Origin: Sipunculus nudus
Lineage: Eukaryota; Annelida; Sipuncula; Golfingiida; Sipunculidae
Direction: 5' to 3'
DNA: 64,000 bases
Assembly (NCBI GenBank): GCA_026874595.1
Contig: CM049311.1
Coordinates: 33,809,676-33,873,675 of the forward strand
Shown: positions 35,928-46,519 of the stretch, one piece after another
Numbering within the stretch: the stretch's first letter is position 1
Layout: each line of letters starts with the position of its first letter
The notes under the pieces: model-generated
The model's database searches: none
What the model saw: only the letters and a program-made list of their open reading frames with translations
What the model was told of the DNA's origin: nothing
Program-made: the position numbers and the translations under genes

Positions 35928-36626
35928 TACGCTCTTTACACAGCGCTTTACCTATAGGGCTACTTCCTATATCGTAAGGCGCTGTTTGTTGTGACCTCGT
36001 ATCCTGCTTTGCAACACCAGAGGGGAGCACTGTATTTTTGTCCAATCAGATGAAACTTTGTGCTGGAAGACAAAGCCAAGCGTGGAATACACGGAGCCAA
36101 TCAAATTCATTTCTTTTTGAGTGACAGCTCATCCCCCAGCGTAACCGTCTAAACAGGCCACAGGCTCAGAGAGAATTGCCCCTGACGTGGTTTGCTTAGG
36201 GCCTTGGGCACATAGAATGCTCGGCCGGTGAGCTGTAATTCAAACGAAACGTAACAACAAAGGCTGCGTGCACACCTCGCTGGCTGGTTTCAGTTCTGCA
36301 GACAACAGATACATGGCTACGCTAACACAGTCATAATGTCATAATCGAATCGGTCGATGATGCGAGAATGCAGAGGGAGCAATTTAAATTCTACCGGAAA
36401 CTCATCAAAAGGCGCTTGAAGTGCGGCAATGGGCGGAGCCAGGATGCCTGTCGAGTGTTTGTTTATTGGCATCTGATTGGCTGCTTGTCACATCGTACGC
36501 ACGTTTATTTCAGTGGACAACAAACCGCCATCTGGTGTCTAAATTTATCATAAACGGTCAAAGCTGGCAGCGTGAAAATCAGTTGCTTCTTTAGAAGCGC
36601 AAGATTTCCGCTGCCTCGGGAGCGTA
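35928..36626. mobile_element. 699-bp non-autonomous DNA transposon, hAT-like
   Basis: The block is flanked by CAAAGTTGC on both sides (35919-35927 and 36627-36635), while unit 3 has a single CAAAGTTG (near 55613). Ends are TACGCTC and GAGCGTA, with CAGCGC/CCGCTG just inside, so short inverted termini are present. An 8-9 bp duplication suggests hAT (8) or Mutator (9). The interior is GC-richer than the intron and has no supported gene; frames of 60-70 codons inside lack motifs. Confidence 0.75.
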
Positions 36627-37574
36627 CAAAGTTGCAAAAACTGTCTTTTTGTAAATATAGATTAACTTGCTAACTGGCAATCCCAAACACTAAATAAATT
36701 TAGCAAACGTTGATTTAAGAATTTTTTAATTCCATTTGGAAGTAAGTTTGAGCCAGTCGTTGGATTTTAAAGTCTTAAATTACAAAGAAAGACAGGTATA
36801 AGTTTCATGAGTTATTTGTTATTTAAATATCAAACTTGACATCCAATATGACTGCTTATACACATAATTAAGTGTAAATCATCAAAACAAGATTATTAAG
36901 TGAAAAGGATAATTTCTGTATTTATAACTTAAACGGCTTGTGATCAATCCAAAGAATGTAAATTCCAATTCGTGATTTTATCTCATACATATCTCATTAC
37001 AGTCACAACGTTCCAAAAACTGCCACGTGCGTCATGAGGTATAGCAAGAACAACAAGTTGTATAGATTAATAATCCCTTCTTTAGCTGTCTGGCAAACGC
37101 AGGTAAACTTAGATGTTTGCAGTAACTGTATTTTGCTGTGCTCACACTTTATGTTTAAGAAGAAAGTATAAAAAATCTATAGAGAAAAGAAAATCCACAT
37201 AATGATCTTAATACACTTTGGATAAAGTACACCTGCAAGGATTCAGGTGTCTCTTCATGAGAAGGATATGGCTCAGCATATCCATGACACTGATTGACCC
37301 AGTGCAATATGATACTTGTATTCATGAAATAGTCTAGAGGGGCCTGTTTGTATTAGATGCAATATAGGAAGCTATTGAGCTTGCAGTGACTGGATCAGGG
37401 CTGGCTAACCTACTTCACAATACAATAAGTATACTCAGCTGACAAAATAATTTACTATAACACATGGTTATTCTCTTTTTTTAAATTGTAGACTGTGTAG
37501 CGATAAATTTCCACGAATTGAAGAAGTGTGTCAAAATAATTCCTCTCCAAAACACTACACGGCAAACCACTTTA

Positions 37575-37880
37575 TTACCTCCGCCAAGGAGGTTATGTTT
37601 TTACTGGCGTATGTTATAGTTTGTCTATTTGATGGTCTCTCTGTTTGTCTGTTTGTTTGTCTGTAAGTAACATAGCTAAAAAAAATTATTAATGAGATTT
37701 TATTAAATTTTCAGGAAAGCTCGACAATGATAGAAGAAACAATTGATCATATGTTAAGGGTGATCTGGATCACCAGCTGGATCCATGAATTTTTTCAATG
37801 AAAATGCTATATTTCTGATAATGCCAAATAAGGAAATGAACTGCCTTGGCGGAGGACTGCGCTCTCTGAGTGCTTTTCAT
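37575..37880 (+). mobile_element. CCTCCGCCAAGG inverted-end element, unit 2 copy
   Basis: Left end TTACCTCCGCCAAGGAGG, right end CTGCCTTGGCGGAGG, same intron position as 16961-17225. The copy contains GGTGATCTGGATCACC and is slightly longer than in unit 1. Confidence 0.7.
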
Positions 37881-38275
37881 GTTAAGTTTTGAAACTCTGA
37901 ACAATTATAACCGTCATTATAAACTTGATTATGTATCGCATGATATGATGTTTAAGTTATTTCAGTTTACATTGGAAAGGTAGTCTTGTCTGTGAAAGGG
38001 TTGAAAAAATATTATCCCAATGTTTCTTGAATTTCATTTGCTGCCATTTGCTTCCGCACTGGGTCTTAATTATTGCTCCCTTCAGAGTAGGTTGAAATAT
38101 CATTTTAAAGAATTTGAACAATTCTCGGGCCGTAATGGTTATCATAGTTACACACTTGAGCGAGCTGGGCTTAAGTCCTCATTATGGCTTAAGTGGCTCC
38201 CTAGGATCGGAACCCCCAAGTGCGTCGGACCCCGGTTTATAAGGTACTGATAAATACTACTTTGACGTCACTCAC

Positions 38276-38517
38276 CTGGAACAGTTCCAGCAGGGATCTC
38301 ACAGATATAGTTATAGGTGTCGGTACATTTCCTGTCATGCCACATGCCGTTATGGTCCTGTCTCACACATTGCTGCTCAGAACCCTCGTTAGGTTGACCG
38401 GACAGCCAGTTTAAGTATCCACCACTAGATGGCGTTTGATCGATGCCAGCAAGCGTTCCATCCGGGAACTCGAAGTACGATTCATTGGCCTGATCATTTA
38501 AAGCAATCCAATTATTT
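38276..38517 (-). CDS. Lectin gene 2 exon 3, C-terminal half of CTLD
   Basis: 242 nt between a TTTTTCAG acceptor and CCAG|GTGAGT donor. It encodes NNWIALNDQANESYFEFPDG, LNWLSGQPNEGSEQQC, NGMWHDRKC and YNYICEIP, with canonical cysteines 2, 3 and 4 all present. Confidence 0.9.
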
Positions 38518-38582
38518 CTGAAAAAGTCATCGAAAATGGAAGGAGGAATGGTTAGTTCATGTATTTATATAAACATGCGTAA

Positions 38583-38662
38583 TGCACGCAGCCGCCAGCC
38601 GAGTTAAGATCAAGCAGGGCCGAGTCGAGTTGAACAGGAGGCGCCGCCAATATTTCATTAAG
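38583..38662. other. GC-rich intronic island, unit 2 copy
   Basis: Counterpart of 17910-17995, with CAGCCGCCAGCCGAGTTAAGA and CAGGAGGCGCCGCC, lying just upstream of the exon 3 acceptor on the gene strand. Confidence 0.5.
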
Positions 38663-39464
38663 TCGAAGTGAGCCGATCATTTGCAGCTCAGTTCGGCTGG
38701 GGGAAAATATTATACAAAGATAAATCTTTTACAAATAAAAAATATCCGATACATATACAATCTAATACAGCTGAAGAAGAAAATCCTTTGTTATCCTGAA
38801 AGAGTAACTGTGAGCGTTTTTCCACATGTAGCAGACTTTGCCAAGCAATATCTCAGCCGTAGCGTCTCAGTATGGCCAGTGGAATGTTTGTTTTCCAGCA
38901 CTGGCCTCATTGCCAATGGCAAACTGGCGTCAAACTCGACTTAAGGCTGAATGCTGTCTTCATATATGGCTGTTATAAATTGTTTTCATGAAGTTAAAAC
39001 TTCCCTGCTTTATCGTTCTACAATTAATTTATTACAGTTGTGATATTTCAAGGCGCTTAAATCATGAACAACACTTGTAAAACGTTTAGGTTTTGTTGGC
39101 TGGTGAAACCACCAGAATAAACTACACTCGATATTTCATCACAGACTAATAAAATGTAAAATGGATGAAATATATCGGACGTAATATAGATAACTTGTTT
39201 AAATAAAACAGGTATTTTTTAACATCGTCAAATGAATAGGTAAGTTAAAGCCAGGTGACATTTTTGCGCCGACTCGAGCCACGAAACTCGACTTACTACT
39301 AAAGATAGCCCTCTTTTTGTTCAAGCCAGACACATCTTTGGGGCTTACACGGCACCGGGTTCTTTAAGCACATATATAAGGCTAAAACTGCTCAGGCATT
39401 TATTCAGCAATCAGGTTCTACCTTTAAATTACCTTTTTTCTTTAACAAATTCATCTGATCAGGG

Positions 39465-39605
39465 AACACCATGACAATAACAGAATTGTTTTGCTAAACA
39501 CGTAAAAACACATAAAAACAATGTTTTATCGTAATTAAATTATTATTTTTTTCTTGAAATGTTGGATCGGATGGAGCTCAATTTCTGCTGGGGAAAAAAA
39601 CAAAA
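39465..39605. mobile_element. Degraded internal piece of the Harbinger-like MITE
   Basis: CATGACAATAACAGAATTGTTTTGCTAAACACGTAAAA and the following GGATCGGATGGAGCTCAATTT resemble the interior of the copy at 19017-19358 (ATGAAAATAACAGTTTTATTTTGCTAAATAAG, CGGAGCGGCAGCAGCTCAAAATT). The inverted ends are not recognisable. Confidence 0.4.
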
Positions 39606-41371
39606 TGTTAACTTCTTTAAAGTGGTCAAAATTGACGAAGTGTCAAAGAAACCAACGATTTATTCCTTTTTTACTAAGTATTTTGCGCTGTCAGTAATTA
39701 TAGGTTGGTTGATAAGCACCTGCGATTAATAATAAGCTAATGCATTGCTATTTTAAACCTAGTCAGGACATAACAGAGAATATATCTATTTCATTGTCTC
39801 TGTGTCCACTAAACGCTATTGACTATTAAGAACTGGTATCAGTCTTCAGCTTTCCGGCTTCACAGGGTACATGTTTTGGCGCTCTAACCAATTTGTAAAT
39901 TTTCTGTATACGACTGGTTATGACCAATGGCGTTTTAGTGCTCCCCGACTCAGATTTTTTGAACGATAGGTCGGGACAGCTATTCCTGCACTGAGATTGT
40001 TCTTCGTTCTGCCAAGTGTGCACATATGGCTCAGCTAGAACAAGTTGCAGGGCCGAAAAGATATATAAAGGCTAGGAAGCAAGCACACTTCAGCTGGACT
40101 ACATACATAATGAAACGCGCCTACTTTAGGATGGCCTCTACCAATTTCTTAAAAAAATATAGCGAGCTTCTTGATACTTTATCGTCTGTATTAACCAATT
40201 TAAGAATCATCTTGACAACTTCATTCACCATCAAATGATATCATACCCTAATAATGGTTTTAAAAAATTACACGAAATTTTTCATTTGACGCCTTTTTGT
40301 TTATGACCAAAATGGTTATAACGCGCTGCGAGAACGAACTAAGCATCTCAGAGAAAAGTATCCCGGGATCGTGACATTTTCTACACTTGGCCGAAATCTA
40401 CTGGAAAATATTACTGACCGCGTGAACTTGCAGGAACAGTTACTTCGCCGGTCTTTCATTTTTCCAGTCTCTTTGCTAAACATAGACAGACACCGTATAT
40501 AAAACCTATGGTCGCCCATTTCGTCCTCGCAAAAACATGCTGTAAAGCCTATTGGGGGGGGGGGACCTTGCATGTAATCCTTTACAATTTAAAGGGGTTG
40601 GAATTTGGAACAAAATATTATTAAAGATATTAATCCTTGCTGTGCAATATCAACATTTAAACGTGGTCTCAAAGTATATTTTACCTCAAATTAAGAGTCA
40701 TATTGAAATTAATTTTCATGATAAAATGTTAATCATTTTGTTTTCCCTATATTGCAAAAAGTGCAATATTAGTTTCCTGCACCATATAACCTACTATATT
40801 TAATGTTAATACCAAGAGGACACTTACTCTGTGAGTCAGTCCTCTTTGTAACAGGTACAAAAATATATAAATAAACTGTATCATGTATAATGTATATAGT
40901 CTCGATTTGAAATACAGTATTTTGCCAGGAACACACGAAAATTTGCTTGGATTCTTGATATGTAGTAAGAAATGTATTTATTTCTTGAATTTTTGTAATT
41001 AATCAGATTATATTTACCTACATTTTCCATGCTTTTTTGTAAAATCACAAATAGGCACTTAATCAAAGCCCTGGTACTCTGAAATTGTGAACCGCAAATG
41101 CTCAGAAAAAGTTCCATATTGCAAGGTCTTAATGCGAAGCAGCTAATAGAATTGGCTTTCCCCCTTGTATTTAACTGTTAATCCTGTTGTATATTGTTGA
41201 ATTAAAAATCTAAAATTACGGCTTAAATTGACATAAATTCACTGCATAAATTCCAAGTATACGTTCATTTCGTGAGCAGCAAATCAGGTCTCGGGACATG
41301 ACACGTCATTTGAAGACCATTATTAGAAGAGAACCTCAAAAAGGTCCCCTGGTCCAGAAAATCACCGGGGG

Positions 41372-41389
41372 GGGGGGGGGGGGGGGCTC
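41372..41389 (+). repeat. Poly-G tract
   Basis: A run of about 19 G in intron 2 of gene 2, about 50 nt from the exon 2 donor. On the gene strand it reads as poly-C just inside the intron. Confidence 0.85.
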
Positions 41390-41437
41390 GTTTGGAACTC
41401 TCGCGAACAAAAAGACAACCATGGTACATATAATCAC

Positions 41438-41618
41438 CGCGGCAAACTGTCATAGAGGAAGTCGGACTTGGCCTGACTGTCAACTTGCACCAGCCTCGCT
41501 CCCATCTTCAGACACGAGTTCAAGGCATCTATCCACTTTGCTTTCTCCTTTGACCGCCAGTAACATGTCCCGTTAGTGTCGTAAACGGCAGTAGACGGAC
41601 ATATGCTTACTGCAATTT
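41438..41618 (-). CDS. Lectin gene 2 exon 2, N-terminal half of CTLD
   Basis: 181 nt from a TTTGTTTCAG acceptor to a GCCGCG|GTGATT donor. It encodes ICPSTAVYDTNGTCYW, EKAKWIDALNSC and GARLVQVDSQAKSDFLYDSLP; the split codon with exon 3 gives Arg where the paralogues have Gly. Confidence 0.88.
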
Positions 41619-41904
41619 CTGAAACAAATATCAACATATGCTTCAGAAATCAGCCCGGGGCAAACTTGCGCAAAGTAGAAAAGAAATCTCTAGTATTTAC
41701 CCGATGATACACATGGTGAACTACTAACAGAATATCACAACAAATACAATAATACAGACCAATTAAAGCTCTGCATCAGGGGCTAAACGTAATTTAACAT
41801 TCAGGTCACGTGCACTTATAAACTAACATAAAACTGCATGATAATTCAAATATCCTTATAATTTTTTACAAAGAATATTTGTATTAAACTCAGACTTGCT
41901 TTCC

Positions 41905-42680
41905 AAATGACTCGGACGTCGAGAAGGTGGACTTGGACTCCACCTAGGACACGGACACCCACTCTGAGTGGCCTGACTAGGCATTTGCACTGGAACTCGA
42001 GGTGGTTAGACTCGAGTACATAACTGTTTTTCTTGTGTGTACTAGCGAAAACGGTTATACATTTGGAAGTGAGGAAGTTTAGATGAGATGGAGATAAATT
42101 TTCACTTAAGAAGTTTCGTATAAGATACATTGCACGGTTTCTTCGTCGACGGCTATAGTCCACCTTGAATATTTAAGTCAGAGTCACCTGAGACAAAGTC
42201 CGAACCCAATATAAATTTTCTTACTAATAGAATTTTGTTTTTAAATGGATATTAGAGACTATCAAATGTATTTTTGTCAGTTTACTCATGCTTCTTTCAT
42301 GAATGTTTAATTACATTTAGTGCCCAATGAAGAACTGAAGCTTTTTTTTATAAAGTCTGCTCTTTCGTAATGTTCTATATAAGTTCATATATGTATGACT
42401 TTATAATGTTTTTATGACAAATATTTTTTCTACATTCTTCTCCCGATTCAGAACCGAAGCTGGTGTTATGTGATAACTATGTTCAAGTATAGCAGTTCAC
42501 ACATGTGTGTCGCGACAGGACTTAATTCTACTCAAACTGATTTCTTGAGATCTAACCTCCGAGCCCGAGTTCGAGTACGAGTAACGGGCTCTCGAGTTCA
42601 AGTCCGAATTCCTGAACAGTGGAATCGAGTTCGAGTATCCAGTATTCTCGTCTGAGTTACAAAGTCAAGTCACATAAGAC
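41905..42680. repeat. GACTTGGACTC/CTCGAGTTCGAGT simple-repeat clusters
   Basis: Two clusters (41905-42020 and 42555-42680) contain degenerate hexamers such as GTGGACTTGGACTCC and CGAGTTCGAGTACGAGT, partly palindromic through CTCGAG. The DNA between them aligns with unit 1 (23880-24170) and has no coding feature. Confidence 0.55.
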
Positions 42681-42731
42681 TGGGGCTTATGAAGGGAGGT
42701 AGAAATCACTTTGAAAAGGTTGAAGCGTAAA

Positions 42732-42800
42732 ACGTAGCCTGGCGGTTTATGTGTTGGGCTGGTGAGCGGAATGTTCCTTTTCGGTCCCCGCGAATGCTTT
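42732..42800 (+). repeat. tRNA-like SINE head, unit 2 copy
   Basis: GTAGCCTGGCGGTTTATGTG is an A-box-like segment and TTTTCGGTCCCCGC a degraded B-box-like one. The better preserved copy lies at 61327-61395 at the equivalent intron position, so this was inherited through the duplication. Confidence 0.4.
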
Positions 42801-43041
42801 AATTGAAATTAATTTAAATTTCAATAAACATGGGAGATTCGCTGTCTTAACGTTCAGGGTATATTTTGACTTGCAGATGACCACTGTTTGTGCAGTTGTT
42901 AAAGAAAATATGCGTTTTTTGTTCTGAATTTGTAGAGTTCTTTTATATACTCAAAATTCATTCGGGTCACAAACTGAGAAACTATTATTCCCAGGAAAAA
43001 TAATTGAATTACATCTATAAAACATATATATATATAAACCT

Positions 43042-43466
43042 GAAACGTTATATAAAGAGGCTGTGTTTTAGAGCAGAGAGAGAGGTGAGAGAAGATACCA
43101 GCGGTCACAGACGTGTGGGACCTATTCGATTATCTAGTAATTTCAGGGATTCTACTATTATTAACACTTTACAATTTAGTGCTGCTTGTCTCAAGTTTAA
43201 TTTCTGTATTGTTACAAGAACTTTACTTGGACTGTTATTCTCCGAGAGAATTCGAGTGAACTGTTCGCCGGCTTATACATATTAAAGGACTTATCGTTGT
43301 GATAGTGGTGGTATCCAGGTACAGTGCACTTTGCTTATTTTACTGTGTTGATTTGTTGTTATATCGCTGTTATATTGTGTAATTGTATTGACTTAGTGTA
43401 TTGTCTCCTTGACAAAATTTGTGTTCACCATGCATCCGTGATCTTTTGATATTAGGTTCCGTAACA
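43042..43466 (+). repeat. 5'-truncated solo LTR of the Gypsy-like family
   Basis: It begins at the TATA region (GTTATATAAAGAGGC) and runs to TTAGGTTCCGTAACA, aligning with 20378-20936. About 240 nt of U3 are missing and no internal sequence follows. It lies in intron 1 of gene 2, antisense to the gene, at a different site from the LTRs in units 1 and 3. Confidence 0.8.
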
Positions 43467-44059
43467 CTATATATAATTATATCCATACTTTCATTTATAT
43501 TCCCTTCCTTGTGTTCATATTGTATAAATAATTTTTTTTTTTACAAACTCCAGATTAACTGGTTATAAAGTATCCTTTTATTTAAAGGCTGCTGTCCCCG
43601 AAGCCCCTGGCCTGCAGGTGCTTAAAATGTGGGTCCAGGAGATCGTATTTATGCCGACCGGGAACGCTTTATTAAAAAATTCCTGTGGAGTTCTAAAATT
43701 TCCTTGAAATGTATTCTGATTATGTTATAATATATGAAAATTATTCCCAGTTTCATTCACGTAAAATAAACAAATTCCGGAAGGCTTAATAACATTTTCG
43801 TTTCGTTCGATATCCTACATCCTCAATTGATCACACATTATTATTTACCCGAAATTAAAAATTCTTCCATTAGCCATGACATCCATGTATAGCTATGATA
43901 AAATTCGCTGTTGTACGCAGGGCACAGTAAAAACAAACAAGAGTAAATTAAAAATACTAAATGCTGCTTCGATAAAACAGTTGAAAACCTGGTACAACAA
44001 AATACCAACATGACTGAAAAAAAATAAAGTACCCTGAACAAGGTACAAAGGATAAAATG

Positions 44060-44500
44060 AATGAAATGGAAAGACACTCCAGGGAATAAAATGTGAGAGT
44101 TTCGGGTATCAGAGAAAATCAAGGTGAAAACTGTAGAAGTGGCAAAAATAATAGAAGAAGCAGGGTTGCTAGACGTTCTGAACGCAGGAGATGCAGAAAA
44201 ACTAATGGAAAACGTGCATCGCACCGGACGAAAAAAAAAAAAAGCAGTCATCGTCATATTTTTGCCCGTTTCCATAGTCACTCAGTCCGGAACATGGTGG
44301 TTAAGAATGCGAAGCCTGCATTTAACAAGGGACCAGTTCGCGTGTTTGAGGATCTCACGGCCGCGCGGACTTCCAATTGAAAAATCAGGCGAAAGACAAA
44401 TGGACGAGGCTTACAATAATCACCTGAAGACACGGTTTTGGCGGGGACGCCTTTATATAGACGGCTCCGAGGTTCCAATCCAGAACACTGACTGAAATGG
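44060..44500 (+). pseudogene. LINE ORF1 C-terminal remnant (L1-type)
   Basis: Frames together read VRVSGIRENQGEN, KIIEEAGLLDVL, NVHRTGRKKKK, then VRVFEDLTAA, the order seen in L1 ORF1 RNA-binding proteins (a 'R..GIPE..GEN' segment, 'HR.G', 'I..DLT'). At least two frameshifts separate them. The upstream part of ORF1 was not recognised in 43912-44060. Confidence 0.6.
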
Positions 44501-45172
44501 AACAGTTGCGTAACACTTATGTGCACTCGGTAAACCCGGTCCAATCACAACAAACTTAGTTGGACTTGTTTTATGTAAATAGCCACTGCCGGGACCCATA
44601 CTGGACATGTGTGTCTTTTCTGCATGTTACACACGCATCTTGCTGAGGTGTACTGGGGGTGCAGAGTTTATTTGTATTAATGTGAACTGGTGTTATGTGT
44701 GACCCTGTTTGATTATCTAAATTATTTAGGTTACTTTGCTATAAAGAGAAAATATTTGTTTATAATACTTGGACTTTTACCTGATTTCCCATATAGAAAA
44801 AAAATGTATTTATATATTTGGACAATTGAGACTGTTGTAAAGCGTATGAAAAAGATAATTTGTATTTATATGTCAGATATAAGAATACTTACAAAATGTT
44901 AGAGGGATTGCAAATTAAAACAAAAGAAGAGAGCTTTTTTATTGGTTAAATAACAGAACTGATCAACTGCATGATATTCCCACAAGGAACCCACAGTACT
45001 AAAAAGGATGAAGCGTTATGGCGAGCTGAGTGGGGAGGAAAAAGTGTGTTTGCTTACGGGGAATCAAATGCCAGAGGAGTATGTCTGTTAATAAAAAAAT
45101 CGGTAGGAGCAGAAATTTATGAAACTATAGTAGATGAAAATGGACGTTTTATTCTATGCGATATAACGTTAA

Positions 45173-45939
45173 AAAAAGTAATGTAAATGGTTGACACCTT
45201 TTGAAAAATACTAGCTGTGTGTAGGTTCTTGTACACAAGCTTTCGGGTGCTCGGCCCCCTTCCTCAGGTGTAAATGGAGCTGTTCCTCAGGTAGCTGTTC
45301 CCAGTATAGTTCATTTGGAGAGGATTATGGCAAAGCTTGTCGGGTCTATTGTTAAGTTGTGTCGTGCTGGTTGAATTAGGGGATTGGTGGATTAGTGATC
45401 ATGATTTCCAGGCAGCAGGTGTCCAGTGAAGTGGTTACTGATCCTTAAAAGCAAGGAAGTGTTCCAAGTTTTCAATTGTTGTGTTGTGTATTAGTGTAAA
45501 AATCAAAAAGTATGTACATAGTCTAAAATAGTTGAGTCCTATGTTTAGTCTTTGTAATGGGTTAGGAATCCATTATCACTGTTAATCCCATATTTATGCA
45601 GTCAAACTGTTCTATGAGTTTCAGTTCCCATATTCTTCTGTTGTGTGTATCTGGCAGATTACCCATTAAAACACATATTTTCATGTCCGAGGACTGATGT
45701 CCGTTTTCAGAGAAATGTTTTCCTATTGGCACAAAGCGGTTGTTTGAGTTAATGGTTTGTCTATAGCCGTTGACACGTTGTCTCAAGGTTTGACCAGTTT
45801 CACCTATGTATGAAATATTTGGACAGATCCTGCATTGTATACAATACACCACTCCCCTCGACTCGCAGCTGAAATGTCCTCTTACCTTATAGGTTTGACT
45901 GTTAATGTTTAAAGTTTCTCCCTGTGTTATTATTGCACA
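45173..45939 (-). mobile_element. 5'-truncated Penelope-like element nested in the LINE
   Basis: The insert is flanked by GATATAACGTTA (45160-45171) and GATATAACTTTA (45941-45952), a 12-nt duplication with one mismatch. Removing one copy restores the LINE endonuclease frame. It carries a GIY-YIG endonuclease frame (45939-45562) followed by about 390 nt of 3' sequence. Confidence 0.8.
45562..45939 (-). pseudogene. Penelope-type GIY-YIG endonuclease, C-terminal fragment
   Basis: The frame is open from the element boundary to the stop at 45562. It reads YKVRGHFSCESRGVVYCIQC, the Cys-containing lead-in of Penelope GIY-YIG domains, then ISYIGETGQTLRQRV (the YIG and conserved Arg), PIGKHFSENGHQ and WELKLIEQFD holding the conserved Glu. 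The key residues are intact, but the reverse transcriptase part is missing. Host genes with GIY-YIG domains are less likely, given the position inside a LINE with target duplications. Confidence 0.82.
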
Positions 45940-46519
45940 CGATATAACTTTAGGGTATCATAGAGTAACTTTGTCTGTCATATATGGTCCGAATAGTGAT
46001 GATCCAATCGTCTTTAAAAATGTGATAGAAAAAATTAAGTTATATCAAATGATAAATGTATCATGGGAGGCGATTTTACTTTAGTTATGGACAAAGAAAG
46101 AGATATGTTTGGAAGTCAGAATATGACCTATTAACAGTCCAGCGTCATATAAAAGGAATAGTGTAATGAGTTCGATATGATAGACATTTGGAGGCACTAT
46201 CATCCATGAAAGAGAATTTACATGGAGCAGAAATGAACCCTATAATATTTAAAGTAGATGTTTGACAAATTGTATAGAACAAGCACAGATTCAAAATAGT
46301 TATAAAAGCGGTCATTTTTCTGCCCAAATTACAATTAAACTAACAGAATATCCCCGCGGTCCTGGATTTGGGAAGTTCAATTGCTCTCTGTTAGATGACT
46401 CAAAATATATAAACATAATTGAAGAAAATATAGAGAGATTGAAAGAAGATAATCCACAGACGAATCCTGATTTGCTCTGGGATACCTTAAAATGTGTAAT
46501 TGGAGTGTTACTATAAAAT

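Noticed and set aside
43841..44281. Minus-strand 146-codon open frame rich in Phe and Ser
   Set aside because: It is the reverse strand of LINE ORF1 and its 5' region; composition is low-complexity and the LINE frame on the other strand explains the sequence.
45562..45939. Stand-alone GIY-YIG nuclease gene of the host
   Set aside because: It lies inside a target-site-duplicated insert within a LINE and lacks a start; the Cys-containing lead-in is of Penelope type.
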